A DNA stretch of 64,000 nt from Anaerovirgula multivorans (GTDB taxonomy: Bacteria > Bacillota > Clostridia > Peptostreptococcales > Natronincolaceae): NCBI RefSeq assembly GCF_900188145.1, contig NZ_FZOJ01000005.1, forward strand, positions 1-64,000. The letters are read 5' to 3'. Positions 37,033 to 45,398 of the stretch are shown piece after piece (within the stretch, counting starts at the first letter, position 1; each line of letters begins with the position of its first letter). Position numbers and translations under genes: made by a program. The notes below the pieces were generated by a model that worked only from the letters and a program-made list of their open reading frames with translations, made no database searches and was not told the origin of the DNA.

Positions 37033-38397
37033 TTATAATAGTAAAAACATAAGATATTGGAATAGACTATCCTCAAATGCTTGAAGTTTTTCTTGCCCAA
37101 AGTCTGATACATCAGGGTTATGTGCCTTATATTGTTCCCATGTTTTGTAGTATTTGCTTTCTATCTTTCTTGAGGACAGGGCTTTATAATCAGCTTTATT
37201 AAACTGCATACCAGCTACTTCATCTGCATTACTATATACACCATAGTCGCGAACACATTCTGTTACAGCACAGAAATTTTCCATATTAACATCCTTAATA
37301 GAAAGTGGATTTTTATCTAAGGAAAAAATGTATTTTCCTCCAGGGGCTAATATGTCTATCATTTCTTTCGCTTTATCTACACATTGTTGTTTTGTATGGG
37401 TTTTAAGCATTGTTATAGGATAAAGACCTGTAATAATGTGTTTTTTACCTAGCTTTTCTTTAATCAACTTAGGGTCACCATATTCAAACATCATGATGGT
37501 ATCCGTAGGAAGTTCATATAAATAATCTAAGTATCTGGTCCAATCATCTTCACAGAATATTCGGCAATGGATTCCCATAGATGCATATTCATCTAGCAAT
37601 TTCTTGAAACTTGGCCACCATAGTTTTGCAAAATCTTTTTCACGCATAAAGGTGGGCATATGAAGTGGCAAAAATACCGAAGCATAGTTTGATACAGTTT
37701 TTGGCATACCTTTTTTCAACACGATAGGGTACAAGGCTTCGCAAGCTTCTGCTACCTTTTCAGGCATTCTTCTTACATCCATGCTAACACCTTTGAAACC
37801 TCGTAATTGGTCAGCCAAAAAGTCAAAGGGGGCTTCTGTAAATCCTCCAGCAGTAACCGGTGTTCCTGTATAATAACCGTATTTTTCTACCATCTTAGCC
37901 GTAAGCATACCTGTTTCCATAAAGTCATTTTTATAGCCTAGCAAACTTTTTGTAATACTTATTGCCGTGTTGATGGGGTCTGCTAAATTCACTGCCTTAT
38001 ATTGCCTTGGTATCACCTTTTCTAATAAACAATCATAAGGCTTTTCAATTAGATAATTATATTCTTCTGGTAGCATACCTTCTACTTCAGGATGCTGAAA
38101 AAATCCATTTGAACCCATGACAAAGGATTGGGATTGTAAAGTTTGGTAAAACGAAGGATATCTAAGCGAACCACCATTTAGACAGATATCGGAATATAAG
38201 GTTTGACAAAGCTTATCTACTGCTTCTTCAATTAATAAAGGCTTCCACTGAGCTTCTACTAAATCGATCCCTCCAAACTCAGCAATGGGTTCAAAAGGCA
38301 AGCTGATATTAACAGGAACCCGTTTTGGAATTTTATTATCATACACATCATGAAAAATACTTATTCTTTCTTGTTGTAGAGCCTTAACATCCAGCAT
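37033..38397 (-). CDS. URO-D superfamily protein 3 (MtaA/CmuA-like)
   Basis: A 454-residue, more divergent paralogue: CRIFCEDDWTRYLDYLYELP has Asp where the others have His, and FEYGDPKLIKEKLGKKHIIT and DILAPGGKYIFSLDKNPL remain. Loss of the His of FCEH suggests a different ligand set or substrate. It is the first full-length gene of the minus-strand cluster and overlaps the end of a 45-codon frame. No corrinoid-binding protein, normally partner of MtaA-type enzymes, is encoded here. Confidence 0.75.
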   Translation of the reverse strand: MLDVKALQQERISIFHDVYDNKIPKRVPVNISLPFEPIAEFGGIDLVEAQWKPLLIEEAVDKLCQTLYSDICLNGGSLRYPSFYQTLQSQSFVMGSNGFFQHPEVEGMLPEEYNYLIEKPYDCLLEKVIPRQYKAVNLADPINTAISITKSLLGYKNDFMETGMLTAKMVEKYGYYTGTPVTAGGFTEAPFDFLADQLRGFKGVSMDVRRMPEKVAEACEALYPIVLKKGMPKTVSNYASVFLPLHMPTFMREKDFAKLWWPSFKKLLDEYASMGIHCRIFCEDDWTRYLDYLYELPTDTIMMFEYGDPKLIKEKLGKKHIITGLYPITMLKTHTKQQCVDKAKEMIDILAPGGKYIFSLDKNPLSIKDVNMENFCAVTECVRDYGVYSNADEVAGMQFNKADYKALSSRKIESKYYKTWEQYKAHNPDVSDFGQEKLQAFEDSLFQYLMFLLL

Positions 38398-38521
38398 ATT
38401 CTTTCATCCACCCTTCACATATTTTTACACCTTTAGCTGCACTTGTAGCAAATATGTCTATCACCACCTCATTTTTTCCAAGCTGCCTTACCAACTGCGA
38501 CAATTTTTTTAACTCAATCAT
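38384..38521 (-). CDS. Small 45-residue protein overlapping the third URO-D gene
   Basis: It has a perfect AAAGGAGG seven bases before the ATG, and its stop lies 14 bases inside the next gene in another frame, a translational-coupling layout. The product (MIELKKLSQLVRQLGKNEVV through KGVKICEGWMKEYAGC) resembles no full domain. It could be a coupling peptide, a small regulator or a cut-down corrinoid-protein start. It is too short for most gene callers. Confidence 0.5.
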   Translation of the reverse strand: MIELKKLSQLVRQLGKNEVVIDIFATSAAKGVKICEGWMKEYAGC

Positions 38522-38699
38522 GCGATTTCCTCCTTTTTTATCATTCACTAGACTGTTTTTGTCTTTACCTAGACGCTAGTCGTATAACTAAATATAAAGC
38601 AAGACCTGTGCCAAGTTTTTATATTTTTGTAAAATTATGGATTTAATTGTTATTGCTAGATTTCTGCCTTTGCTTTTATAACATGTTATCTCAACAAAA

Positions 38700-38736
38700 C
38701 AAAAGAAACCGAGGCATAATGCCTCGGTTTCTTTTG
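38700..38736. terminator. Bidirectional intrinsic terminator
   Basis: A perfect 17-bp stem with a TAA loop (left arm 38700-38716, right arm 38720-38736) has A-runs at its left base and T-runs at its right. It insulates the minus-strand URO-D cluster from what lies to the right. Confidence 0.8.
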
Positions 38737-38818
38737 CAATTAAATACGTTTTCTTTGTTTTGCTTATTTTCCTCAAAGTGTGGTTAAATTACACATGTGT
38801 CCTAAAGACACACTCTGT

Positions 38819-39257
38819 AATTATAGGGACGGTTCTATTGGTTAGTCATTTCTTTTGGATTGGAAATGGAGTAGTTGTTCAGGATACTATGGAAAGAAAT
38901 TATATCCGCAAGAACTGTTAGATAGTGAGCTGATACTGAAATTATTCTCAGAAGATAATGAAATTGCGGAAAAAAGATTCAAGGAATTTAATGAGCAAGA
39001 AAATGAAGATAATTGTTTAGATGATGTTATTACTACAAGACTGAGAGACGAAGACGTAAGGTTAGAAATTGAAAAGATAATATCAGGGATTAATGTAGCG
39101 CAAATAAAGAGTTTACCAAAAGATCAAAGGAATAAGATAATTAAAAAGGCTAAATACATAGAAGGAGTAACGCAGCGCCAATTGGCTAGGATTTTAGGAG
39201 TTTCACAAGCTCTTATATCAATCACTTAGCATAATCAAAAGAACCGTCCCTGTGATT
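38819..39257 (+). mobile_element. Deleted RAYT element, copy 3
   Basis: Both terminal repeats are intact. The transposase HUH half is deleted between the left end (TTAGTCATTTCTTTT) and the codons for DWKWSS, leaving only the 120-residue C-terminal part. The junction is the same as in copy 4 at 50270-50709, so both descend from one deleted ancestor that was moved in trans. Confidence 0.75.
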
Positions 39258-39272
39258 TCTGATTTTGGATGG

Positions 39273-39983
39273 CTACATTGTAAACCGATATCTCTCCCCA
39301 TTAATTATTTGAGTACCTATAAAGACTGGTTTGTTTTCAGTGGAATAAGCAATAGATTTAATTAAAAGTAGAGGAGCACCTTTTGATATTTTTAACTGTT
39401 GTGCTTCTTTTTGTGTTGCTCTGCATATCTCTATTGTTCTACTTGACATTGAAACTTCAGTTCCACTGCGCTTTTTCAAAATATCAAACATGGATTCATT
39501 ATCTAAGTCTTCATTGATAAGGAAGGAGTATGCAATAGAAAAAATATTCTTTTCAATTACAATAGGCTCGTCATCAACAAATCTCAAACGCTCTATGTAA
39601 AGCACTTTTTCTTCTTGAGGTCTTTCAAGCCTCTCAAGGGTTTTCTTGTCTGCATTTATAAATTTACATTCCAATAGTTGGCTTCCTGCTATGGTGCCAT
39701 TCAATCGACATACTTCTGAAAAACTGATAACTTGGCTGAGATTTCTTGTATATTTTTGTGCTGCAATAAAAGTACCTTTTCCTTGTTTTTTCTCAACAAG
39801 GCCCTCTTCTACTAGTAAGTTCACTGCTTTTCTCGCAGTAATTACACTCACATCAAATTCTTTGGCCAAGTTAATCTCTGAAGAAATTTTCTCTCTTGGT
39901 TTTCTTTCTCCGGATTGTATTTGTTTTTTAAGTATTTCCTGCAATTGTTTATATAATGGGATAATGCCATTTTTATCTAACAT
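39273..39983 (-). CDS. GntR-family (HutC/UTRA) regulator of the Frl/Hyu operon
   Basis: A 236-residue protein. I take ATG 39983, with AGGAG ten bases upstream; the frame is open to an ATT at 39992. The first 70 residues are a GntR winged helix (IPLYKQLQEILKKQI, EINLAKEFDVSVITARKAVN and LVEEGLVEKKQGKGTFI). The rest is a UTRA effector domain (RLRFVDDEPIVIEKN). FrlR of Bacillus is of the same type. It is divergent from the TRAP operon, and a palindromic operator lies at that operon's promoter, so autogenous repression relieved by a pathway intermediate is likely. Confidence 0.85.
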   Translation of the reverse strand: MLDKNGIIPLYKQLQEILKKQIQSGERKPREKISSEINLAKEFDVSVITARKAVNLLVEEGLVEKKQGKGTFIAAQKYTRNLSQVISFSEVCRLNGTIAGSQLLECKFINADKKTLERLERPQEEKVLYIERLRFVDDEPIVIEKNIFSIAYSFLINEDLDNESMFDILKKRSGTEVSMSSRTIEICRATQKEAQQLKISKGAPLLLIKSIAYSTENKPVFIGTQIINGERYRFTM

Positions 39984-40027
39984 AACAATCAACTCCTAGC
40001 GCTAATATAAACTATTATAACATATAC

Positions 40028-40035
40028 ATAAGTGC
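40028..40035. promoter_or_regulatory. Possible half-site of the GntR operator
   Basis: ATAAGTGC recurs here, 45 bases before the regulator's start codon, and in the operator of the divergent operon (40280-40286 region). It is short, so it may be chance; self-regulation of the regulator would explain it. Confidence 0.3.
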
Positions 40036-40234
40036 TTGTGCAATTACGTAATAATAATTTTTCCATAATGTACTAAGAAGAATAAGAAATGATTTCGGCC
40101 ACAATAAAACTTTATGATTGCTAGAAATGATAAAGTTATTGATAATTCAGTAATAGTTCGATGAATCCCTTTCAAAAATTCCACATAAGACTCCTTGTTT
40201 TGACAAAAATTCTAATGAAAAGTTGATTTCACAA

Positions 40235-40263
40235 TTGACAGAAAAAAGAGATTATTATATACT
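40235..40263 (+). promoter_or_regulatory. Sigma-A promoter of the TRAP/Frl/Hyu operon
   Basis: TTGACA (40235-40240), a 17-nt spacer and TATACT (40258-40263) form a near-consensus promoter. The transcript would carry a leader of some 230 bases before the first gene. Confidence 0.75.
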
Positions 40264-40266
40264 ATT

Positions 40267-40300
40267 ATATAAGTTTATATAAGTGCATATAAACTTATAT
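40267..40300. promoter_or_regulatory. Palindromic operator for the GntR regulator
   Basis: ATATAAGTTTATAT and ATATAAACTTATAT are perfect 14-base inverted repeats separated by AAGTGC. They begin three bases after the -10 box and cover the start site, ideal for repression. Confidence 0.7.
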
Positions 40301-40500
40301 AAGGAATTAATAAGAGGGGGTTGTTTGGGTGTATTTCAAATCTAGTAGGGAGGTGTGTATAAAAATAAATAGAAGCTCGTATCTGCTTTAATAATTAACT
40401 TCGTAGTAATATAAATTATATATTAAAAATTATGAAAATTAAATCAGAATTTTATTTTGGCAGAATGTGACTCGAAAGTTTTTATGAGAGGGGGCTATCA

Positions 40501-41064
40501 ATGAGTGATTCAAAAAATTTGTTAATAAATATTGTAAAAAAAATACATAGCATTGTGGATGCATTTATGAAATTTTTGAGCGTTTTTACCGGCTATATTA
40601 TAGGAATTTTTATGACAATTCTATTTGTTCAAGTTGTTTTAAGATTTGTATTTAAAAGCCCAATCTATGGTGCAGATGAACTCGTAACAGCCTTGATGGT
40701 TTGGTCAATGGCTTTAGGCAACTCAATAGTATATTGGTATAACGAGCATGCAGTAATAGAATTTTGTCTTAAAAATGCACCACCCATTGCAAAAAGGATA
40801 ATGCATCATGTGACAAATATTATTGTATTGACTACTTCTCTTGTATACATTCCAGGAGGAATAGCTCTTTTTAAGATGCAGCAGAGACTCATACCTCTTG
40901 GAGGGCTTCCCTTCAGCAAAGCCTATTACTTTGCCCTTCCTATCATCGTTATGGGGATACTGCTTGTAGCTTTAAGTGCTGTAAAGACTGTAGAATATAT
41001 AGTCCTGAAAGATGATAACCTTATGATGCCGTCTTTTGGAGGAGGAGGTGTGAAGCTTGATTGA
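40501..41064 (+). CDS. TRAP transporter small membrane subunit (DctQ type)
   Basis: A 187-residue protein with four membrane helices and the DctQ pattern (IYGADELVTALMVWSMALGN, HAVIEFCLKNAPPIAK). It forms a complex with the large subunit downstream and the binding protein. Its stop overlaps the TTG start of the large subunit. The SD is GAGAGGGGG. Confidence 0.85.
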   Translation: MSDSKNLLINIVKKIHSIVDAFMKFLSVFTGYIIGIFMTILFVQVVLRFVFKSPIYGADELVTALMVWSMALGNSIVYWYNEHAVIEFCLKNAPPIAKRIMHHVTNIIVLTTSLVYIPGGIALFKMQQRLIPLGGLPFSKAYYFALPIIVMGILLVALSAVKTVEYIVLKDDNLMMPSFGGGGVKLD

Positions 41065-42349
41065 TCCAATGCTAAAATACTACTTTATAGTTTTTATTCT
41101 TCTAATCTTGGCACAAGTACCCATTGCTTTTGCCATGACCACTTCTAGTGTACTGTATGCAGTTATAAATGGGCAAAATTTCGTAATGTTCGCACAAAAA
41201 TTTGCAAATGCTCTTTCGGATTTCAATCTTCTTGCTATTCCTGCCTTTTTATTTGTAGGGATATTTATGAATGAAATAGGTCTAACTGACAGAATATTCT
41301 TAGCCGCTGAAAAGTGGATAGGTCATTTCACTGGAGGACTAGCTCATGCCAATGTAATGGCCAGCATGATCTTTGCTGGCATGTCAGGGTCGGCCTTAGC
41401 TGATGCAGGAGGCCTGGGAACTATAGAAGTTAAGGCCATGAAGGATGCTGGATATGATGAACATTTTTCGGTTGCGGTAACCGCAGCATCTTCTGCTATA
41501 GGACCAATCATTCCACCCAGTATAAATTTTGTTATATGGGCATTTTTGTCACAAACCTCGACATTAGCAATGTTTCTTGCAGGAATTGTTCCTGGAGTGC
41601 TCATGGGATTATCCATGATGGTATGGACGGTAATAGCTGTAAAGAAATTTAAAATAAAGGCACCTACTGTACAGAAGGCATCATGGTCTGAGAGGATTGA
41701 ATACACTATTAAGTCTTTACCAGCTTTAGGAGGCCCAATCATCCTTATAGGTGGTATAATGACAGGGATATTCACCCCAACAGAGTCTAGTGTTGTGGCA
41801 GCAGCCTATTGTGTAGCCCTTTCAATGGTATATAGAAAGCTATCAATAGAGATGCTGACTAGGACACTTACCAATACATTGATATCTTCTGCTATGGTAA
41901 TGGCGTTAGCTGCCACCGGCTTGATCTTCAACTGGATGATCGTAACAAGCGGCTTAATGATACATATGACCAATGGAATTTTGTCATTGGGGAACACTTA
42001 TCTAGTCTTGCTGGCGCTAAACGGAATACTTCTGTTCATGGGGTGCTTCATAGGCTCTATGCAGGTTTTGATAATGATTGCACCGCTACTGATGAATCTA
42101 GCTGCAGCACTTAATTTAAGCCTTGTTCATGTGGGAGTTATAGCAGTGCTAAACTTAACACTGGGGCTGATAACTCCACCAATGGCACCTTCATTGTTTG
42201 TGACAGCCAAGGCAACAGGTGTTTCTTTTGATAAGTCTCTGAAGTATACAGTACAGTTTCTAATTCCATTAGTAATTACGTTATTGCTGGTGACCTTTAT
42301 TCCTAGTATCACACTTTGGGTACCGCGAGTATTGGGAGCGATAAAATAA
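41057..42349 (+). CDS. TRAP transporter large membrane subunit (DctM type)
   Basis: A 430-residue, twelve-helix DctM-family protein with typical segments LAIPAFLFVGIFMNEIGLTD, GMSGSALADAGGLGTIEVKA, PPSINFVIW and GVIAVLNLTLGLITPPMAPS. The TTG at 41057 follows GGAGGAGGTG and overlaps the previous gene. TRAP systems use ion gradients to import small, often carboxylated, compounds, which fits Amadori amino acids. Confidence 0.85.
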   Translation: MIDPMLKYYFIVFILLILAQVPIAFAMTTSSVLYAVINGQNFVMFAQKFANALSDFNLLAIPAFLFVGIFMNEIGLTDRIFLAAEKWIGHFTGGLAHANVMASMIFAGMSGSALADAGGLGTIEVKAMKDAGYDEHFSVAVTAASSAIGPIIPPSINFVIWAFLSQTSTLAMFLAGIVPGVLMGLSMMVWTVIAVKKFKIKAPTVQKASWSERIEYTIKSLPALGGPIILIGGIMTGIFTPTESSVVAAAYCVALSMVYRKLSIEMLTRTLTNTLISSAMVMALAATGLIFNWMIVTSGLMIHMTNGILSLGNTYLVLLALNGILLFMGCFIGSMQVLIMIAPLLMNLAAALNLSLVHVGVIAVLNLTLGLITPPMAPSLFVTAKATGVSFDKSLKYTVQFLIPLVITLLLVTFIPSITLWVPRVLGAIK

Positions 42350-42372
42350 ATATTAAGAAAGAGGGGGAAAAA

Positions 42373-43416
42373 ATGAAAAGATTGTTAGTGATGTTTCTGA
42401 TTACTGTATTATTATTAGGTACTCTTGTAGGATGTGTAGAGAATGCACCTACCAATGGAACACCAGATGGAAGCAGTACAACTCAGAAAGCACCTAATAA
42501 ACAGCCAATGGTTTATAAACTTGGAAACGCTGGAGCATTAGGCGAACCAGCTGCAATCGTGTGTCAATTATTTACTGATTTAGTAAATGAAAGATTAGAA
42601 GGTGAGGTAGTATTTCAATTCTACCCTGCAGAGCAATTAGGTAATGAAATTACAATGCTTGAAAACCTTCAAGTTGATCTCCAACAGGCTGTCATGACTG
42701 CAATTGATACACTTGGTACATATTCAAGGGACTTTAACATCATCTCAATGGCTTTTGCATTTGAAGACCATGACCATTTATTTAAATATCTTGAGTCAGA
42801 TTTAGCAGAGACAGCTTTCAATGTCCTTGAAGATCAAGGAATCCATGTAGTTAACTTTAATTTCAAAAAGAATCCAAGAATTATATTTGCCAAAAAGCCA
42901 ATATATACACCTGATGATTTGGCAGCCGTTAAATTCAGAATACCTAATATACCAATCTGGGAGAAAAACTTTAGAACCATGGGAGCGGTACCAACAATAG
43001 TTGCTTGGTCTGAGTATCCATTTGCTTTGATGCAAGGGGTTGTTGATGCGGGAGAAAGTACAAAGGAAGCTTATTATTCAGCTAAACTTTTTGAAGCAGC
43101 ACCCTATGTATCAGAAGTTGATTATGCTTTTCCGCTGGAGGCATTAAGTTTTTCAAAAATCGCTTGGGACAGACTTACTCCTGAACAGCAAAGAATTATC
43201 GAAGAATGTGCTGAGATTGCAGCAGAAGAGTTTAACACAACCATCAATACAAAATGGGAAGAGGATAAAGAAAAGCTGTTTGAATTAGGTGTTGAGTTTG
43301 TAAACTTTGACAAAGAAGCTTTTATGACTAAAATGTCATCGCTTGCTGACGAGTTGGAAGCAGAAGGATTCTGGGATACTCCAGGATTATATGAAAAGGT
43401 TCAGGCTTTAAGATAA
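42373..43416 (+). CDS. TRAP substrate-binding lipoprotein (DctP type)
   Basis: A 347-residue protein. I start at ATG 42373 behind AGAGGGGG; the frame is open from 42316 in the previous gene. The lipoprotein signal ends in LGTLVGC. DctP features follow: FQFYPAEQLGNEITMLENLQ, a conserved Arg region VKFRIPNIPIW, and EYPFALMQGVVDAGEST. The stop codon TAA falls inside the left end of repeat copy B. Confidence 0.85.
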   Translation: MKRLLVMFLITVLLLGTLVGCVENAPTNGTPDGSSTTQKAPNKQPMVYKLGNAGALGEPAAIVCQLFTDLVNERLEGEVVFQFYPAEQLGNEITMLENLQVDLQQAVMTAIDTLGTYSRDFNIISMAFAFEDHDHLFKYLESDLAETAFNVLEDQGIHVVNFNFKKNPRIIFAKKPIYTPDDLAAVKFRIPNIPIWEKNFRTMGAVPTIVAWSEYPFALMQGVVDAGESTKEAYYSAKLFEAAPYVSEVDYAFPLEALSFSKIAWDRLTPEQQRIIEECAEIAAEEFNTTINTKWEEDKEKLFELGVEFVNFDKEAFMTKMSSLADELEAEGFWDTPGLYEKVQALR

Positions 43417-43533
43417 AATGAGACTTAATTCAGAGGGCATTTTTCCCTCTGAATTACAAGTCGAATTTATTTCGAGGATGTAGTGCTTAGGCTGCCGCTT
43501 GAGAAAGCGGGAGTCTTAGCACTACGCCGAAGG
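43413..43533 (+). repeat. Hairpin-rich repeat, copy B (copy A at 404-574)
   Basis: It shares ATAAAATGAGACTTAATTCA at the left and AAGCGGGAGTCTTAGCA at the right with copy A. Its interior has its own hairpins: CAGAGGG/CCCTCTG near the left, and a 21-bp stem with three mismatches (43480-43500 with 43505-43525). It lies between the dctP-type and kinase genes and could act on the operon transcript as a processing or attenuation structure. Confidence 0.6.
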
Positions 43534-43544
43534 GGAAAAATAGT

Positions 43545-43585
43545 TTAAGCTATATTCCCGCCACGATGGAGGGAGTATAGCTTAA
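43545..43585 (+). other. Second hairpin before the kinase gene
   Basis: TTAAGCTATATTCCC and GGGAGTATAGCTTAA pair over 15 bases with one G-T pair. There is no T-run, so it is not an obvious terminator. It lies just after repeat copy B and may be part of the same structure. Confidence 0.5.
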
Positions 43586-43608
43586 CGATAAAATTTGGAG
43601 GGTCTAAA

Positions 43609-44502
43609 TTGCTTAAGGTTATAGGGATAGGTGATAATGTATGTGATATATATATTACCTCAAATATGATGTATCCGGGAGGGCAGGCTCTTAACTTTGC
43701 AGTTTATGCAAAACAAATCGGTGTGGAGACTGCATATCTAGGCGTATTCGGGAAAGATGAAGTAGCAAATCATGTTATAAATACTTTGAATTTACTAGAA
43801 GTGGATCATGGCTATAGTAGACATTACGAAGGAGAAAATGGGTATGCTGTTGTAAAGATTGTTGATGGAGACAGGATATTCGTTAAAAGCAATAAGGGAG
43901 GAATTGCAAAGAAAAACCCTATTGTTCTAAATGATGAAGATAAAGCGTATATAAAAGCCTTCGATCTTGTTCACACAAGCAATAATAGTTATTTTAATGA
44001 TCAATTAAAATATGTTTATGAAACTGGCGTGCCCATATCCTATGATTTTTCGTATAAGTGGGAGGACTGGGGAGTTACAGAAAAAGTATGTCCCTATTTA
44101 AGTTATGCTTTTCTGTCCTGTGGAGAAAGGTCAGATGATGAAACGAAAGAAATCTGTAGAAGAGTACATGGTTTAGGATGTAAAACAGTTGTGGCAACCA
44201 TGGGGAGCAAAGGAGCATGGCTATATGATGGAGATTTGATGCTATATCAAAAACCTTCAATCGTTAAAGTGGTAGATACCCTTGGAGCAGGAGATTCCTT
44301 TGCTACAGGATTCTTAGTAAACTATTTAAGAATGAAGAAGGAAAGTGCTGAAAAGATTGAAGAAAGCATAGGGAAAAGAGAAAAAGCCTATAAATATGCG
44401 CTTAATGAAGCAGCAAAATTTGCAGCAAGAAGTTGCCTTGTAAAGGGGGCATTTGGACACGGTATTTCAGTGCCGGAACCAATTCTTAAAAAAATTGGCT
44501 AA
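43609..44502 (+). CDS. frlD: PfkB-family kinase, FrlD-like (fructosamine kinase)
   Basis: A 297-residue protein with a TTG start behind TTTGGAGGG. The N-terminal GIGDNVCDIYITSN and MYPGGQALNFAVYA, the middle PISYDFSYKWEDW and the PfkB signature VVDTLGAGDSFATGFL all follow FrlD of the fructoselysine pathway. FrlD phosphorylates the C6 of the Amadori sugar. The genes around it encode FrlC-like and FrlB-like products, which supports the call. The loop KKESAEKIEESIGKREKAY is longer than in E. coli FrlD. Confidence 0.8.
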   Translation: MLKVIGIGDNVCDIYITSNMMYPGGQALNFAVYAKQIGVETAYLGVFGKDEVANHVINTLNLLEVDHGYSRHYEGENGYAVVKIVDGDRIFVKSNKGGIAKKNPIVLNDEDKAYIKAFDLVHTSNNSYFNDQLKYVYETGVPISYDFSYKWEDWGVTEKVCPYLSYAFLSCGERSDDETKEICRRVHGLGCKTVVATMGSKGAWLYDGDLMLYQKPSIVKVVDTLGAGDSFATGFLVNYLRMKKESAEKIEESIGKREKAYKYALNEAAKFAARSCLVKGAFGHGISVPEPILKKIG

Positions 44503-44514
44503 AGGAGGGTTATA

Positions 44515-45360
44515 GTGGCTAAGATAGCGAAGTCCCGATTGGCTATTGGCAATTATCATTATGTTAGAATGAGCTTTGAATACTTTCTTGACTCAGCAGT
44601 AAATCTAAAGATGGAGAATATTGAGCTATGGGCAGCAGCGCCTCATTTTGACTTGGATACTTTAGATGAGAAGATACTAAAATCAAAGAAGGACGAAATT
44701 GACAGTAGAGGGTTAAAGGTGGTGTGCGTTACACCAGAGCAGTGCTCTTATCCTGTAAACATTGCTGTAGAAGAAAAGCCTCTTAGAGAAAAAAGCATAA
44801 AGTATTTTAAAACTGCAATTGATGCAGCAAAAGAGCTTAATTCTCCGTATGTTTTGGTAACGGCAGGGTGTGGATATTTTGATGCAGATATTGAAGAGGC
44901 ATGGCATAGATCTGTTTCTTCAATGAAGGAATTGGTTAAATATGCTGAGAAGAAGGATATTATTCTGGCATATGAGCCTTTGTCTATATTTTCTTCAAAT
45001 ATTGTAAATGATGTACATCAATTGAAGAAAATGCTGGACACCATACCATCAAGCCATTTAAAGGGTATGCTTGATACAGGTCAAATGGCACTTGCAAAGG
45101 AAGATATAAATGATTATCCTCTTATATTAGGCGATAAACTTGCACATGTGCATTTACTTGATGCGACTCCTATGGGTCATTTGGCTTTGGGCGAAGGAAA
45201 TCTGCCGGTAGGCGATTATATAGATGTTCTAGAAAAAAGCGGATACAATGGTTTTTATACCTTTGAGTTTACTGCCATGCAATATAGGCACAAACCCGAA
45301 GATGCCGATAGTAAGAGCCTTGAATGGCTTATATCCAATAACAAACTAAAAGAAGAATAA
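44515..45360 (+). CDS. frlC: Sugar-phosphate isomerase/epimerase family, FrlC-like
   Basis: A 281-residue TIM-barrel protein with a GTG start. It has ENIELWAAAPHF, VVCVTPEQCSYPVNIA, ILAYEPLSIFSSNIVND, HLKGMLDTGQMA, LAHVHLLDATPMGH and GYNGFYTFEFTAMQY, carrying the metal-binding Glu, Asp, His and Glu of the AP-endonuclease-2-like family. FrlC epimerises psicoselysine to fructoselysine, allowing use of the C3-epimeric Amadori compound. It lies 12 bases after the kinase gene. Confidence 0.75.
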   Translation: MAKIAKSRLAIGNYHYVRMSFEYFLDSAVNLKMENIELWAAAPHFDLDTLDEKILKSKKDEIDSRGLKVVCVTPEQCSYPVNIAVEEKPLREKSIKYFKTAIDAAKELNSPYVLVTAGCGYFDADIEEAWHRSVSSMKELVKYAEKKDIILAYEPLSIFSSNIVNDVHQLKKMLDTIPSSHLKGMLDTGQMALAKEDINDYPLILGDKLAHVHLLDATPMGHLALGEGNLPVGDYIDVLEKSGYNGFYTFEFTAMQYRHKPEDADSKSLEWLISNNKLKEE

Positions 45361-45398
45361 AACACTAAAATATGACGTGACAAAGAAGGGTGATATTT

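Noticed and set aside
32542..38397. Haem-pathway uroporphyrinogen decarboxylase (HemE)
   Set aside because: The proteins are about 455 residues, occur in three copies with an MFS carrier and lack the HemE N-terminal arginine motif; no other haem genes are near.
38588..38776. 62-codon minus-strand frame
   Set aside because: It runs through the perfect terminator hairpin and has no recognisable start signal or domain.
38855..39229. 124-codon frame as an independent protein gene
   Set aside because: It is the truncated end of the RAYT transposase inside a deleted element, starting at a TTG at the deletion junction.
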